From CALVXC01 sp036636255 (GTDB taxonomy: Bacteria > Bacillota_I > Bacilli_A > RF39 > UBA660): 14,333 bases of DNA. A program made the translations under genes and the position numbers. Shown piece after piece: positions 1 through 8,131 of this stretch. Location of the stretch: the NCBI GenBank assembly GCA_036636255.1, contig JAVWOV010000022.1:1-14333 (forward strand). The letters are read 5' to 3'. Below the pieces are notes generated by a model that was not told the origin of the DNA, searched no databases, and saw only the letters and a list, made by a program, of their open reading frames with translations. Numbering within the stretch: position 1 is the stretch's first letter; each line of letters starts with the position of its first letter.

Positions 1-1
1 T

Positions 2-55
2 ATAACAGGAAATAGTGGTAATGGATATGCTAAAATAACATATATAGGTTCATAA
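2..55 (+). CDS. C-terminal end of a surface-type protein (5' truncated by window edge)
   Basis: An open frame enters from the left edge and reads ITGNSGNGYAKITYIGS before TAA at 53-55, with a second TAA at 56-58. A Gly/Asn-rich ending of the form GNxGNGYAxITxxG is a recurrent C-terminus of glycine-rich secreted or pseudopilin-like surface proteins of low-GC Gram-positive bacteria; this is recalled family knowledge. Only 17 residues are visible, so the function cannot be stated. The double stop and the loss of coding character afterwards support a true gene end. It could belong to the same surface/pilus locus as the genes downstream, but a long non-coding stretch separates them. Confidence 0.5.
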   Translation: MTGNSGNGYAKITYIGS

Positions 56-550
56 TAAATAATAGATTAGTGTATGGGATAACTTTTAAGTGAATAAAAT
101 TGACCTTTGTTAAACAAGGAAAATTTATAAAATTTTTAATTATAAATGAGCGTTCAAGAGTGTATATAATTATGTTTTTTTGTTATTGTGCTAGGTATGT
201 ATATATTTATAGGAGTGTTAGCATAAAATATATAGACAAAAAATGAGGATAGAATGATTAAATAAATGCTAAAATATTATAAGGATAAATGTTAGATAAA
301 TAATATAAAAGGTAATAGTAAAGTTAATATAAAGTGATATAATCTGTTGGAAATATTAAATGATTTAAAGATAATTAAAAAAGTGTTGTATTGAAGTACA
401 AACATTATTGTTTAAGAAACATTTAAGTTAAAAAAATTTAATTGCTCTCTAAATTACGGATTAGATATTATTATAATTTAATAAATTATGATTGAGCATT
501 AACTATGCAGTGTTATGTTATTATCAAATAAATATTATTGATTTCTATTT
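56..550. other. AT-rich intergenic stretch with no recognisable gene
   Basis: About 500 bases have frequent stops in all frames and no ORF with a convincing ribosome binding site; the few ATGs with purines upstream close after a few codons. No tRNA- or rRNA-like segment is visible. There are small AT-rich palindromes and a TTGACC at 100-105, whose nearest TATAAA (126-131) lies 20 bases away, a poor promoter spacing. It may be a decayed gene or a long leader, but nothing in the sequence shows this. Confidence 0.5.
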
Positions 551-590
551 AAAAAAGTGTGAGATTGTTCAAAACACTTTTTTTTTTTAT
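551..590 (+). terminator. Rho-independent terminator-like hairpin
   Basis: A perfect 10-bp inverted repeat pairs AAAAAAGTGT (551-560) with ACACTTTTTT (574-583) around a 13-base loop, followed by a run of T to 588. The stem is A/T-rich with only two G:C pairs (four including G:T-free GTGT/ACAC positions as a core of four), so it is weak, but the T-tract is long. The upstream A-run would also make it usable on the opposite strand. It lies just ahead of the first full gene and separates that gene from anything transcribed through 56-550. Confidence 0.6.
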
Positions 591-600
591 TGATTTAGGT

Positions 601-606
601 TATACT
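601..606 (+). promoter_or_regulatory. Possible -10 element upstream of the 634 gene
   Basis: TATACT lies 27 bases before the ATG and would place the transcription start near 613, just before the ribosome binding site GGTGGGA (623-629). The same GGTTATACT context occurs in the much better promoter at 11195-11223. No good -35 exists at normal distance: only a T-run lies 17-18 bases upstream. Confidence is therefore low. Confidence 0.35.
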
Positions 607-633
607 ATATTTATAGAATAATGGTGGGATAAT

Positions 634-2211
634 ATGTTGTTAAAAAAACCGTATGCTTTTTTAATTAAAAGGTTTAAAATAATTCATGTAATAATGACTG
701 TTTTATTGGCCTATTTGGTTTATAAAACTAATTTAATTGTTAATTTTTTAAATGAATATATGAGTTATCAGGAAATAGTTATAGGTAAAAATATTGCTAA
801 GACATTATTTGGTAATTATATTTATTTAGCAATTTTAATAATTTTTGTTATGTTTTTATTTATATTTATTTTAATGCGTTTTAAAAAGAAACCATATTTC
901 TTTTATTTTATAAATTTGTTTGTATGTATACTATTATTTATTATTTATTATTATTCACATAATATTATTGCGACGATGGAAATAAAAATAATTAATTTAC
1001 AAACTATTAGATTAACTAGAGATATACTTACTGTGGTAATATTAGTGATTTCGCTTAATTTATTGTTTACATTTGTACGGGCTATTGGGTTTAATATTAA
1101 AAAGTTAAATTTCGAAAAGGATTTGAAGGATTTAAATATAACTAGTGCTGATAATGAAGAATTTGAGTTAGAACTAAGTATTGATGCTTTTAAGTATAAG
1201 CGAAATTTTAAAAAAAGGATGCGTTATTTTAAATATACTTTTGGTGAGCATAAATATTTTATAATACTGGGATCACTTATTTTTGTTTTTTTATTAGTGC
1301 TTTTTGTTTCTTTTATATTAGGAACATTTGATAAAAAATATGAAGAAAAGCAATTGTTTACGACTAGTAAATATGTTATGGGGATTGATAATAGTTATTT
1401 GTTAACTAAAAATTATCGCGGGGATGTTATTAAAAAAAATACTTCATTTATTGTGTTAGAGTTTAAAATTAAAACAATGGCTAAAAATAGTTCATTTATA
1501 ACTGCTCGTTCAAGATTATTGATAGATGATAAGGTTTATTATCATAAGGTGGAATATAATGAGCAACTTATTGATATTGGTAATGTTTATTTAGATGATA
1601 TTTTAGGACCTAAATTTTCAAAATATTTATTAGTTTATGAAGTGCCTACTAGTAAATTAAATTCTGATATTACATTTATATATAAAGATAATAATGAAAA
1701 GGAGTATTTAGTTTCAATAAAGCCTATAAATTTAGATAAAATTAACAAAACAACTGATTATAAATTAGGTGAACAAATGAAAATAAATAATTTTACTAAG
1801 GCAAATATAAATATAACTAACTATGAAATTCAAGATAGTTATAAATTAGATTATAGGTTTTGTTTAAGTGTTAATGAATGTTATAACTCTGTTGAGTATT
1901 TAAAACCAACTTTAACGGGAATTAATGATAAAAGTCTTTTAAAAATTAAAGGATCTATTAAATTAAATAATCAAAATGAGGAAATAGAAAATCTTTATAA
2001 TTATATTTCTTATTTTGGGGTGATTGAGTATGAAAAAAATAATAAAAAATATTATCAAGATAGTTCATTAAATCGTGTATTACCACAAAGTGCGGAAGTG
2101 CCGGGTACATATTTTATTGAAATAAAAAAAGAAATAAAAGATGCTGATAAAATATGGCTTGATTTTGTGATTAGAGGAACTCACAACCGTTATTTATTGA
2201 AGGGAGCATAA
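634..2211 (+). CDS. Five-helix membrane protein with large C-terminal ectodomain, unknown function
   Basis: 525 residues. Hydrophobic helices are visible at about 17-36, 61-81, 88-108, 130-150 and 207-230. A charged segment (151-206, rich in Lys, Glu and Asp) separates helix four from helix five, and a hydrophilic region of about 295 residues with beta-type pattern and few cysteines follows to the end. The basic N-terminus (MLLKKPYAFLIKRFK) is probably cytoplasmic; with five helices that would put the long C-terminal part outside the cell. The start is supported by GGTGGGA at 623-629, four bases before the ATG. The stop is followed after one base by the ATG of the next gene, so the two are probably translationally coupled and their products may work together. 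I do not recognise a family. Its position next to secreted proteins and Tad-like genes suggests a role in the same envelope apparatus, which is inference. Confidence 0.85.
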   Translation: MLLKKPYAFLIKRFKIIHVIMTVLLAYLVYKTNLIVNFLNEYMSYQEIVIGKNIAKTLFGNYIYLAILIIFVMFLFIFILMRFKKKPYFFYFINLFVCILLFIIYYYSHNIIATMEIKIINLQTIRLTRDILTVVILVISLNLLFTFVRAIGFNIKKLNFEKDLKDLNITSADNEEFELELSIDAFKYKRNFKKRMRYFKYTFGEHKYFIILGSLIFVFLLVLFVSFILGTFDKKYEEKQLFTTSKYVMGIDNSYLLTKNYRGDVIKKNTSFIVLEFKIKTMAKNSSFITARSRLLIDDKVYYHKVEYNEQLIDIGNVYLDDILGPKFSKYLLVYEVPTSKLNSDITFIYKDNNEKEYLVSIKPINLDKINKTTDYKLGEQMKINNFTKANINITNYEIQDSYKLDYRFCLSVNECYNSVEYLKPTLTGINDKSLLKIKGSIKLNNQNEEIENLYNYISYFGVIEYEKNNKKYYQDSSLNRVLPQSAEVPGTYFIEIKKEIKDADKIWLDFVIRGTHNRYLLKGA

Positions 2212-2212
2212 A

Positions 2213-2863
2213 ATGAAAAAATGTATATTTTTTGGCCTTTTATTATTTTTCCCAGTTACTATTTTTGCTACTAATTGTGATATAACTGATATGGCTAGAT
2301 ATAAAAAACTTGCTAGTAATATAAATTTTACTTATGACTTTATTGAAGTAAACAATAATGTAACTTTTAATATAACTATAAGTAATATGCATAATGATTT
2401 ATATATAATTGAAGATAAAAAATTTTTTTCTTCTAAGAATTTAAATAAAGTGGAGACTACTTTAATGGGATATGAGGCTGGTCAGACGTATAGGTTTGCT
2501 ATTATTCCTTATGATAAATATTGTTTTGCAAGTAATGTGCTTATTAAATATATAACTTTGCCAAGTTATAATAAGTATTACAGCGATCCATTATGTAGTG
2601 ATATACCAGATTATAAATTATGCCATAAATGGAGTGCTATTAATTTAAGCTATGAAGAGTTTGTTCAGGAAATAAAGGTGTATAAAAATAGTGAAATTTA
2701 TCAAATAGTAGAGCCGGTAAATAAAACGGTGCAAGATGATACGTTAAATAAGTTTATTGTTTGGGTTTTAAAATATTATATTTATATTTTAATTGCTATA
2801 ATTTCTTCATGTACGTTGGGTATTATTTTGTTGTCAAAAAAAAATGAGTTTAAAGTGAAATAG
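2213..2863 (+). CDS. Secreted, C-terminally membrane-anchored protein, unknown function
   Basis: 216 residues. An N-terminal signal peptide (MKK then a hydrophobic run to about residue 18, likely cut after IFA at 19) leads into a ~165-residue extracellular part with cysteines (NC at 21-22, KYC, PLC and KLC further on). A single hydrophobic helix near 185-207 and a short basic tail (KKNEFKVK) follow. This predicts a type I topology: outside domain, one anchor, basic tail inside. The extracellular part may hold disulfides. The ATG lies one base after the stop of the five-helix protein, with GAAGGGAG as ribosome binding site inside that gene, which indicates coupled expression and probably a shared complex. 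No family is recognised. A promoter for the next gene follows at once, so this two-gene unit likely ends here, although no clear terminator hairpin is visible. Confidence 0.82.
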   Translation: MKKCIFFGLLLFFPVTIFATNCDITDMARYKKLASNINFTYDFIEVNNNVTFNITISNMHNDLYIIEDKKFFSSKNLNKVETTLMGYEAGQTYRFAIIPYDKYCFASNVLIKYITLPSYNKYYSDPLCSDIPDYKLCHKWSAINLSYEEFVQEIKVYKNSEIYQIVEPVNKTVQDDTLNKFIVWVLKYYIYILIAIISSCTLGIILLSKKNEFKVK

Positions 2864-2899
2864 ATAAATAATTAAATAGTTAAGTGTATATTGATTTTT

Positions 2900-2929
2900 T
2901 TGATAAAAGGTAATTATTTATGATATCAT
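2900..2929 (+). promoter_or_regulatory. Sigma-A-type promoter for the 2957 gene
   Basis: TTGATA (2900-2905) and TATCAT (2924-2929) are separated by 18 bases. TG at 2921-2922, one base before the -10, gives an extended -10 (TGnTATNNT). The predicted start near 2936 leaves a short leader with the ribosome binding site GGTGGTGA (2946-2953). Confidence 0.55.
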
Positions 2930-2956
2930 AGAGATGATGGTAAGGGTGGTGAATAT

Positions 2957-4669
2957 ATGAAAAATAAAATAAGTTTAATATTATTAACTGTAATAATGTT
3001 TGCTTTTATTGATGTTAGTGATATCGGGGCTTCAGAGGTTTTAGAACAAGAGGTGTGTTATGACCAAATACATTGGTATTATTTTTCGTTAGCAGATACA
3101 TCAAGTAAAGCGGAAATAGAGAAAAAAATAATAAATACTACATATAGAACAAATTTTAATCAGATAAAGTCAATACCAAAAAATGCTAAAATTACAAGTG
3201 TTTCATCTACTGTTACAGAAATTACTAAAGATGATATAAAACGTTTATTTGATATGTATATTGTTAGTGAAAAACAAGTTGATAAAATTAATGGTGAGTA
3301 TCATCATATACATGATGATGAGTATATTGATTTAAGTACTAATGTTTCAAGTACAGATAATGTTGATAAAAAAATTAGAGAGCAATATAAAAAAATAAGT
3401 ATTGAAAAAAAACAAAACTTAAGAAATAATTATATTGATGGTGTTTTTGTGGCTCAAATTAAACCTTCAGGTGTTGTTATAACATTTACTGTTACCGGTA
3501 ATGAAATAAGTGCAGTGATAACAAGAAACTATGGTGGCGTCAACTCATTACAAAACATAACACCTTATACATATTTTAATGGAGAGAAAGATGAATCAGT
3601 TTATTTTATATCTGCTAAAGCTAAAGTGGTTATTAAATATTGTTACACAGCAAAATTCACGTGTGAACAAGTATCATCCCTAATACCATCCGGAAAGGAT
3701 AATCTAAATTGTAAGAAATCAGAAAGAAAAAGAGAACAAAGAGTTTCTTATGTAATTGCACAAGATGGAGTGGAAATTTGGCCAGCAGCATGTTCTTATA
3801 TGAATGCTGAAACATTATCTTTTGAGGAAATAAAAGATTTAAATGAAAGTAATATTTTTAGTTTTAAAAAAGTTGGTTTGAAATATAAATTATACTATAA
3901 TTTCGCCTCTAAAAAAGAAGAGGATAGTGGTAGTTATGGTGTATGTACTACCAAATGTTTAGAAGAAAAACTAAATAATAATAAAAGAGATGTTTGGGAG
4001 TTGACAATAACAGTTAATAATGATAAATACAAAAAAATATTAGGTTATAATAAAAATGAAATCAAGTTTAATTGTAAAAAAGGGGAAACAGTTAATGAAA
4101 GATGGTGCTATCCTCCAAATTATTATATTAATGAAGACGGTAATATTAATATTTTAAGAGGAGAAAATAAATTTTCTGATAATAAAAAAATTTATAACGA
4201 TTTTCCTATTTTAAAAGGGGAAGTAAACATTGTAAAAGTAGATTCTACAATAATGGATGAGAAGATCATATGGGAAGGGGAAGATAATAATTGTAAGTTC
4301 TTTAACAACGGTAACTCATCTGATTTTAAATATATTTGGCGTACTATATCATTAGACAAACCTTTTGTTAACAAAGAAGGAGATTCAAGAACATCACTTG
4401 ATGATCAGTGGAACCCAGGAGAAATAAAAAAAATTATAATCGATAGAAAAAACATATATAATAGTGACCACTTAATGTATAAAATTGAGTTAACACCGGA
4501 AATAATTAAAAACATAAGAAATTATAATAAAGAAAAAAATTATAGTTATAAAGATGCTCCTTTAAATAATGGAATAAGTGATTATTTAAGAGAAAACAAG
4601 TTAATTTTATCTGGAAAATGTAAGATGGAAAAAGCTGTGAGAGCGAATAATAAGTGTGGTATAAATTAG
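2957..4669 (+). CDS. Large Cys-rich secreted protein with C-terminal WRTISL domain (paralogue of the 4843 gene)
   Basis: 570 residues. A signal peptide (MKNKIS then a hydrophobic run, likely cut after GA at 24-25) is followed by a hydrophilic, Lys/Asn-rich protein with well over ten cysteines and no second membrane segment, LPXTG or other visible anchor. The C-terminal ~110 residues begin at W461 (WRTISLDKPF) and continue through a spaced Trp (DQWNPG), DHLMYKIEL, IRNYN and a final NKCG. All of these marks recur at the end of the protein encoded at 4843-6870, and the similarity extends upstream (GEVNIVKVDSTI against GGTNIIKAEATI). The N-terminal halves differ. Start: GGTGGTGA four bases before ATG, behind its own promoter. 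Role inferred: an extracellular, disulfide-stabilised structural protein, adhesin or substrate of the Tad-like machine downstream. I know of no named family for the domain. Confidence 0.85.
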   Translation: MKNKISLILLTVIMFAFIDVSDIGASEVLEQEVCYDQIHWYYFSLADTSSKAEIEKKIINTTYRTNFNQIKSIPKNAKITSVSSTVTEITKDDIKRLFDMYIVSEKQVDKINGEYHHIHDDEYIDLSTNVSSTDNVDKKIREQYKKISIEKKQNLRNNYIDGVFVAQIKPSGVVITFTVTGNEISAVITRNYGGVNSLQNITPYTYFNGEKDESVYFISAKAKVVIKYCYTAKFTCEQVSSLIPSGKDNLNCKKSERKREQRVSYVIAQDGVEIWPAACSYMNAETLSFEEIKDLNESNIFSFKKVGLKYKLYYNFASKKEEDSGSYGVCTTKCLEEKLNNNKRDVWELTITVNNDKYKKILGYNKNEIKFNCKKGETVNERWCYPPNYYINEDGNINILRGENKFSDNKKIYNDFPILKGEVNIVKVDSTIMDEKIIWEGEDNNCKFFNNGNSSDFKYIWRTISLDKPFVNKEGDSRTSLDDQWNPGEIKKIIIDRKNIYNSDHLMYKIELTPEIIKNIRNYNKEKNYSYKDAPLNNGISDYLRENKLILSGKCKMEKAVRANNKCGIN

Positions 4670-4797
4670 TTTGCGAACAATTTTTATCAATAATAATATA
4701 TAGAAAATTGATAGAATTATGCTGGTTTGGAATTTACTTAGATTGTCAAGTTATATATAAAATAAATAAATTTTTCAAAATATATATAGTTTTATGT

Positions 4798-4803
4798 TAT
4801 AAT
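4798..4803 (+). promoter_or_regulatory. Extended -10 promoter for the 4843 gene and probably the Tad-like operon
   Basis: A consensus TATAAT (4798-4803) is preceded by TG at 4795-4796, giving the full extended form TGTTATAAT. The -35 region is poor (TTTTCA-like within 4771-4780), as is common when an extended -10 is present. The predicted start near 4810 is about 33 bases before the chosen ATG. No promoter or terminator is evident between here and 11189, so the units to 11188 may be co-transcribed from it. Confidence 0.55.
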
Positions 4804-4826
4804 GGTGATATTATATAGGTAATGAT

Positions 4827-4833
4827 AAGGAGG
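4827..4833 (+). promoter_or_regulatory. Ribosome binding site that fixes the start at 4843
   Basis: AAGGAGG lies nine bases before the ATG at 4843. An in-frame ATG at 4822 lies upstream of this site, has no such site of its own, and would add MIRRLII before the signal peptide, so 4843 is preferred. Confidence 0.8.
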
Positions 4834-4842
4834 TTGATAATA

Positions 4843-6870
4843 ATGAATAAAAAAAACTTTTTAATATTATTTATAATCATAATAAGTTTTTTTGTTTTTA
4901 AAACTACCACTGTATATGGAGATGAAGTGTGTAATGGCAAAGATGGTAGTGTAAATTTTATAAAAAAAGGTGAATGTAGTGATACTGAAGTACTTATTAG
5001 TAATCATTGTAAAGATTATGGTGATTGGCTTAACGATGGTTTTTCTTGTATGATTAATAAAACTGATAGCAAAAAATACCCGTTTTATTTAGTTAAATTT
5101 CCTGGATATAATGTTAATGGTAGAGGTAAATGGGGCATACATAGGGAGGGTGAGGAAGAAGGTAAGATGGTCCTATGGTCAACGTATGGTAAGGCAAATA
5201 GAAATACTGAAACATATGCTATAGATAAAGACACTGGTCAGGATATATATTATGTTTATGGGATAAAAGCTTTTTATCGTGGTAAAACAGCCGGTGGAAC
5301 AATTGTGGGAATTGCTCCTGATGGAAAATCAAATGAGTCATATAACATTAAGCCAGATAACATTAATGGTCAAGATTATATAAAAAAATACAAAGAATTT
5401 TTAAAGGTTCAAAAGGTGTCAACAAATAATATCAAAGTGGAATGGGAGATAGATAAAACTAATAAGCAAGTTTTAGACTTACATCAAACAGAAAATGAAT
5501 GTCAAACAGGAATGGAAATACTTTCTAATGGCGAGCTAGGAGACAAGTGTAAAAAGCTTTTTTATAATGATGGCAATAGTAGTAAAACAGTTAGAGATTT
5601 TTTATTGGATTATACATTAGACGGAACATATAATAACAATAATTTACCCTATAGCCCAGAATTAAAAACAATTGGTACTATTGGTGGTGAAGGGATTAAA
5701 GCAGCAAGTGATTATAGTAACCTGGAACAAGAGGATTATTATTATTATACTTTGTGGCGCTTAAAGTTTTCATATACAAAGCAAGAAACACCACCACCAA
5801 AGCCACCAGAACCTATTTGGACATGTCAATGTTATCCGAATATAGTTTACGGACCAGAACCAAAATGTGACAGTTTGAGCTTAACAACTAACTATAAAAT
5901 TAAGTGTCAAAAACAAAATGGTATTGCAAATGCACTACCAGATTTCTATGATTTATATCAAAACAAACAAAGTTTATTTTTGGGGAACTCGGAATGTGAA
6001 AAATTCGCTGATTTTAAACGTTGTAAGTTAGAATATGAATATCATGTTGAGCAAAAACAATTAGAAGAAAAAGTAGTAGATGAAAAATGTAGAAATGATT
6101 ACAATCGGGTAAAAGCTGATATTACTGAATCCTTTAAAAGTGATGTGAATAAACCTATCAATGATGTTAATATAACGTTGGATAAGTATAAATCTATAAG
6201 TGGAGAGGATAATGTAAGCTTAAATCTTTCATGTAAGGATACAATATGTTCCCCAAAAGCAAATTGTATGGATAAAAACGGTAATATAAAGATTCCTAAT
6301 AGCGATTGTGCTTCAGGAGAACGAAAACTAGATCCGGGTTTGATATTTGCTCCTCCTGGAGGAACAAATATAATAAAAGCAGAGGCTACAATAAATGAGC
6401 AGAAAATCGAATGGAACGAGACATCACCTTCTAATCCAAGTTGCCCATTTGAAAATAATCTTGATCCTGGTAATCCTGATCCTGGTAATCCTGATCCTGA
6501 TGATAGCAAACCTGATTTTATTTGGCGTACTATATCGTTAGATGCCCCCTTTATTAAGAAAAATGGACAAGTTAGAGATTCCTCATGGGAACAAGGTGAT
6601 ATAGATAAAGTTATAACAGCTAGAAAAGATATATATAATGAAGATCATCTAATGTATAAAATTGAATTAAGTCCAAGTAAAATTCAAGATATAAGAGAAT
6701 ATAATAAAAATCACAATTATAAATATGATGATAAATTTAAAGGTAATATAAGTTCATTTTTAAGAGATGAAGGAATTGATATACTTGATAAAAGTTGTAA
6801 GTGTTACGAAAAAGAGAAAGTTGTAGATGGTGAAAAGTTTAATAGTAATAAGTGTGGAACTGATAAATAA
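4843..6870 (+). CDS. Large Cys-rich secreted protein with proline linkers and C-terminal WRTISL domain
   Basis: 675 residues from the chosen ATG. A signal peptide (MNKKN, hydrophobic to about 19, likely cut after VYG at 24-26) precedes a Cys-rich N-terminal domain (to about 315). A proline linker PPPKPPEP (317-324) and a second Cys-rich region follow, then an Asp/Pro/Gly linker made of DPGNP repeats (coded around 6463-6500), and finally a C-terminal domain starting at W561 (WRTISLDAPF) with DHLMYKIEL, IREYN and an NKCG ending. The last domain matches the end of the 2957-4669 product, including 17 identical DNA bases around the WRTIS codons (4334-4350 and 6520-6536), so the two genes are duplicates that diverged in their N-terminal parts. 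No membrane anchor is seen. The product is probably a modular extracellular protein: linkers joining folded domains are typical of adhesins or fibre-tip subunits. This role is inference. The Tad-like genes follow after 18 bases. Confidence 0.87.
   Translation: MNKKNFLILFIIIISFFVFKTTTVYGDEVCNGKDGSVNFIKKGECSDTEVLISNHCKDYGDWLNDGFSCMINKTDSKKYPFYLVKFPGYNVNGRGKWGIHREGEEEGKMVLWSTYGKANRNTETYAIDKDTGQDIYYVYGIKAFYRGKTAGGTIVGIAPDGKSNESYNIKPDNINGQDYIKKYKEFLKVQKVSTNNIKVEWEIDKTNKQVLDLHQTENECQTGMEILSNGELGDKCKKLFYNDGNSSKTVRDFLLDYTLDGTYNNNNLPYSPELKTIGTIGGEGIKAASDYSNLEQEDYYYYTLWRLKFSYTKQETPPPKPPEPIWTCQCYPNIVYGPEPKCDSLSLTTNYKIKCQKQNGIANALPDFYDLYQNKQSLFLGNSECEKFADFKRCKLEYEYHVEQKQLEEKVVDEKCRNDYNRVKADITESFKSDVNKPINDVNITLDKYKSISGEDNVSLNLSCKDTICSPKANCMDKNGNIKIPNSDCASGERKLDPGLIFAPPGGTNIIKAEATINEQKIEWNETSPSNPSCPFENNLDPGNPDPGNPDPDDSKPDFIWRTISLDAPFIKKNGQVRDSSWEQGDIDKVITARKDIYNEDHLMYKIELSPSKIQDIREYNKNHNYKYDDKFKGNISSFLRDEGIDILDKSCKCYEKEKVVDGEKFNSNKCGTDK
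6463..6499 (+). repeat. 15-bp tandem repeat coding a DPGNP linker
   Basis: GATCCTGGTAATCCT occurs twice in perfect tandem (6463-6477 and 6478-6492) and a third partial copy GATCCTG follows. It encodes DPGNP-DPGNP-DP, a flexible or extended spacer before the C-terminal WRTISL domain. In-frame 15-base units can change number by slippage without breaking the gene. Confidence 0.85.
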
Positions 6871-6874
6871 AGAT

Positions 6875-6880
6875 AGGAGG
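6875..6880 (+). promoter_or_regulatory. Ribosome binding site supporting a TTG start at 6889
   Basis: AGGAGG, continuing as GTGAT, lies eight bases before TTG 6889-6891. This is the strongest initiation signal in the gap and no ATG or GTG lies at a better distance, so TTG is taken as the start codon. Confidence 0.75.
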
Positions 6881-6888
6881 GTGATAAT

Positions 6889-7299
6889 TTGAAAGATTCA
6901 TTTTGGGGAGTATTTATAATAGGGGCAGGAATTGTCACCTTGTCTATTATATTTTTGTTTCAAAGTATAACTAATACTGATGAACATAATTATAATTTAT
7001 TAAAAGAAACAACGGAAGCTGCTATGGAAGACGCTATTGATTATCAAGCATATTACCTTAATAAAAATTTAAAAATAAATCAAGAAAAATTTGTTGATAG
7101 CTTTGTTCGTCGTTTTGCGGAAAATGCTAGTTTATCAAGGAGTTATACAATTGAAATATATGATATAAATGAATCACCTCCGAAAGTTAGTTTACGAGTC
7201 AGAAGTGGTGTTAATTCTAATGTTGTAGGCGAAGACGGGGCAATATTAGAGTTTGATATAGAAAATAGAATAGATGCTATCTTAGAAAAAACAAAGTAA
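6889..7299 (+). CDS. Small single-helix membrane protein, TadE/pseudopilin-like candidate
   Basis: 136 residues from a TTG start. The N-terminus reads MKDSFWGVFIIGAG, with one hydrophobic helix at about 7-26. A ~110-residue extracellular part follows, with an acidic helical stretch (ETTEAAMEDAIDYQAYY, 40-56), FVDSFVRRFAE (69-78) and a beta-rich end (YTIEIYDINESPPKVSLRV). The start resembles the short leaders of the three small pilin-type proteins at 11247-12437, which have a basic residue, an acidic or polar residue and then Gly just before the helix. Here the Gly is residue 7 rather than 6. It opens the tight gene run leading to the CpaB, ATPase and platform genes, as TadE-like minor subunits often do. 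The conserved Glu at +5 typical of prepilins is absent, so cleavage is uncertain. It could equally be an uncleaved bitopic assembly protein. Confidence 0.75.
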   Translation: MKDSFWGVFIIGAGIVTLSIIFLFQSITNTDEHNYNLLKETTEAAMEDAIDYQAYYLNKNLKINQEKFVDSFVRRFAENASLSRSYTIEIYDINESPPKVSLRVRSGVNSNVVGEDGAILEFDIENRIDAILEKTK

Positions 7300-7316
7300 A
7301 AGAAAGAAGGGTTAAA

Positions 7317-8129
7317 ATGAATAAATTTACTAATACATTAAAGAAAATATTTACTAATAAAAACACGGTAACTATAATAGGTGTAGTTATTGTAGTTTCA
7401 ATATTGTTTTTTGGTTATAAATATCAAATAAATAAAGCAGTAGAGCCGCAAAGAGTTCCCGTTGCCATTGAAAATATCCAACCACGAACAGAAATAACGG
7501 AAGATATGATTGAATATATTGATATAGCTAAAAATGCTGTGTCAGATAATGTAGTTACTAATTCTAATTTAATTATTGGAAAATATAGCAATATTAATTC
7601 TGTTATTCCTAAGGGTAGTATGTTTTATAAGGATGTTTTAATTGAAAAAAAAGAATTACCTGATATTGCTTTTGTGAAAGTTAAAAAAGGGGAAATAGTT
7701 TATAATTTCCATGTTAATATTGATTCAACATATGGAAATTCTGTTTATCCGGGTAATTATATTGATATTTATATGAAGGCAGAAGATGATAATCAAAAAG
7801 TTATGGTAGGTAAGTTAATTGAAAATGTTAAAGTATTGTCTGTTAAGGATAGTTCTGGTCAACCTGTTTTTGAATCAACAACGGAAAGTAGAACACCGGC
7901 TATGGTAATATTTGGTGTTAAAAACGATATTTTTTTCCTTCTTAAAAAAGCTAGTTATATGGGTAATTATGGAGTTGAACTTTTCCCAGTTCCACATGGT
8001 GGGAGTGTTGCTAAAGAAGGTGTGACACAAGTTAGTACACAGTATTTAAAGGATTTTATTAATTCTAAAACAATAAATATTCCTGAAAATGAATTGACAG
8101 AAGCTGTTGCAGCTAAACCAGGAGTTTAA
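7317..8129 (+). CDS. cpaB: CpaB/RcpC-like SAF-domain pilus assembly protein
   Basis: 270 residues. A cytoplasmic basic start is followed by one helix (about 17-34). A SAF-type domain at about 47-107 contains the usual pattern VPVAIENIQPRTEITEDMI and a V/I-PKGSMFYKDVL closing segment. A second beta-rich region (about 113-225) matches the RcpC/CpaB layout, including YPGNYIDIYM and a late FGVKNDIFFLLKKA stretch. CpaB proteins belong to Tad (type IVc) pilus systems; in diderms they work with the secretin CpaC. No secretin is present here, so in this organism it probably acts on the outer face of a single membrane, guiding or gating the fibre. Gene order CpaB then ATPase, with two bases between them, fits Tad operons. 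The length is in the normal range. Start: ATG behind AAGAAGGG. Confidence 0.85.
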   Translation: MNKFTNTLKKIFTNKNTVTIIGVVIVVSILFFGYKYQINKAVEPQRVPVAIENIQPRTEITEDMIEYIDIAKNAVSDNVVTNSNLIIGKYSNINSVIPKGSMFYKDVLIEKKELPDIAFVKVKKGEIVYNFHVNIDSTYGNSVYPGNYIDIYMKAEDDNQKVMVGKLIENVKVLSVKDSSGQPVFESTTESRTPAMVIFGVKNDIFFLLKKASYMGNYGVELFPVPHGGSVAKEGVTQVSTQYLKDFINSKTINIPENELTEAVAAKPGV

Positions 8130-8131
8130 TT

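Noticed and set aside
100..131. Promoter TTGACC plus TATAAA in the leading non-coding stretch
   Set aside because: Spacing is 20 bases and no gene or RNA is recognisable downstream.
4685..4713. Possible terminator TATCAAT/ATTGATA after the 2957-4669 gene
   Set aside because: Seven A/T-rich pairs with a 15-base loop and no T-run; too weak to call.
4822..4842. Upstream in-frame ATG as start of the second large secreted protein
   Set aside because: It precedes the AAGGAGG site, has no site of its own and would prefix MIRRLII to an otherwise normal signal peptide.
6469..6500. Direct repeats considered as a CRISPR or mobile-element signature
   Set aside because: Only two and a half in-frame 15-base units without spacers; they encode a protein linker.
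6099..6509. 136-residue open frame on the - strand inside the large secreted protein gene
   Set aside because: It lies wholly antisense to a gene with a signal peptide, paralogous domain and good start. It has no ribosome binding site of note and arises from codon bias of the + strand gene.
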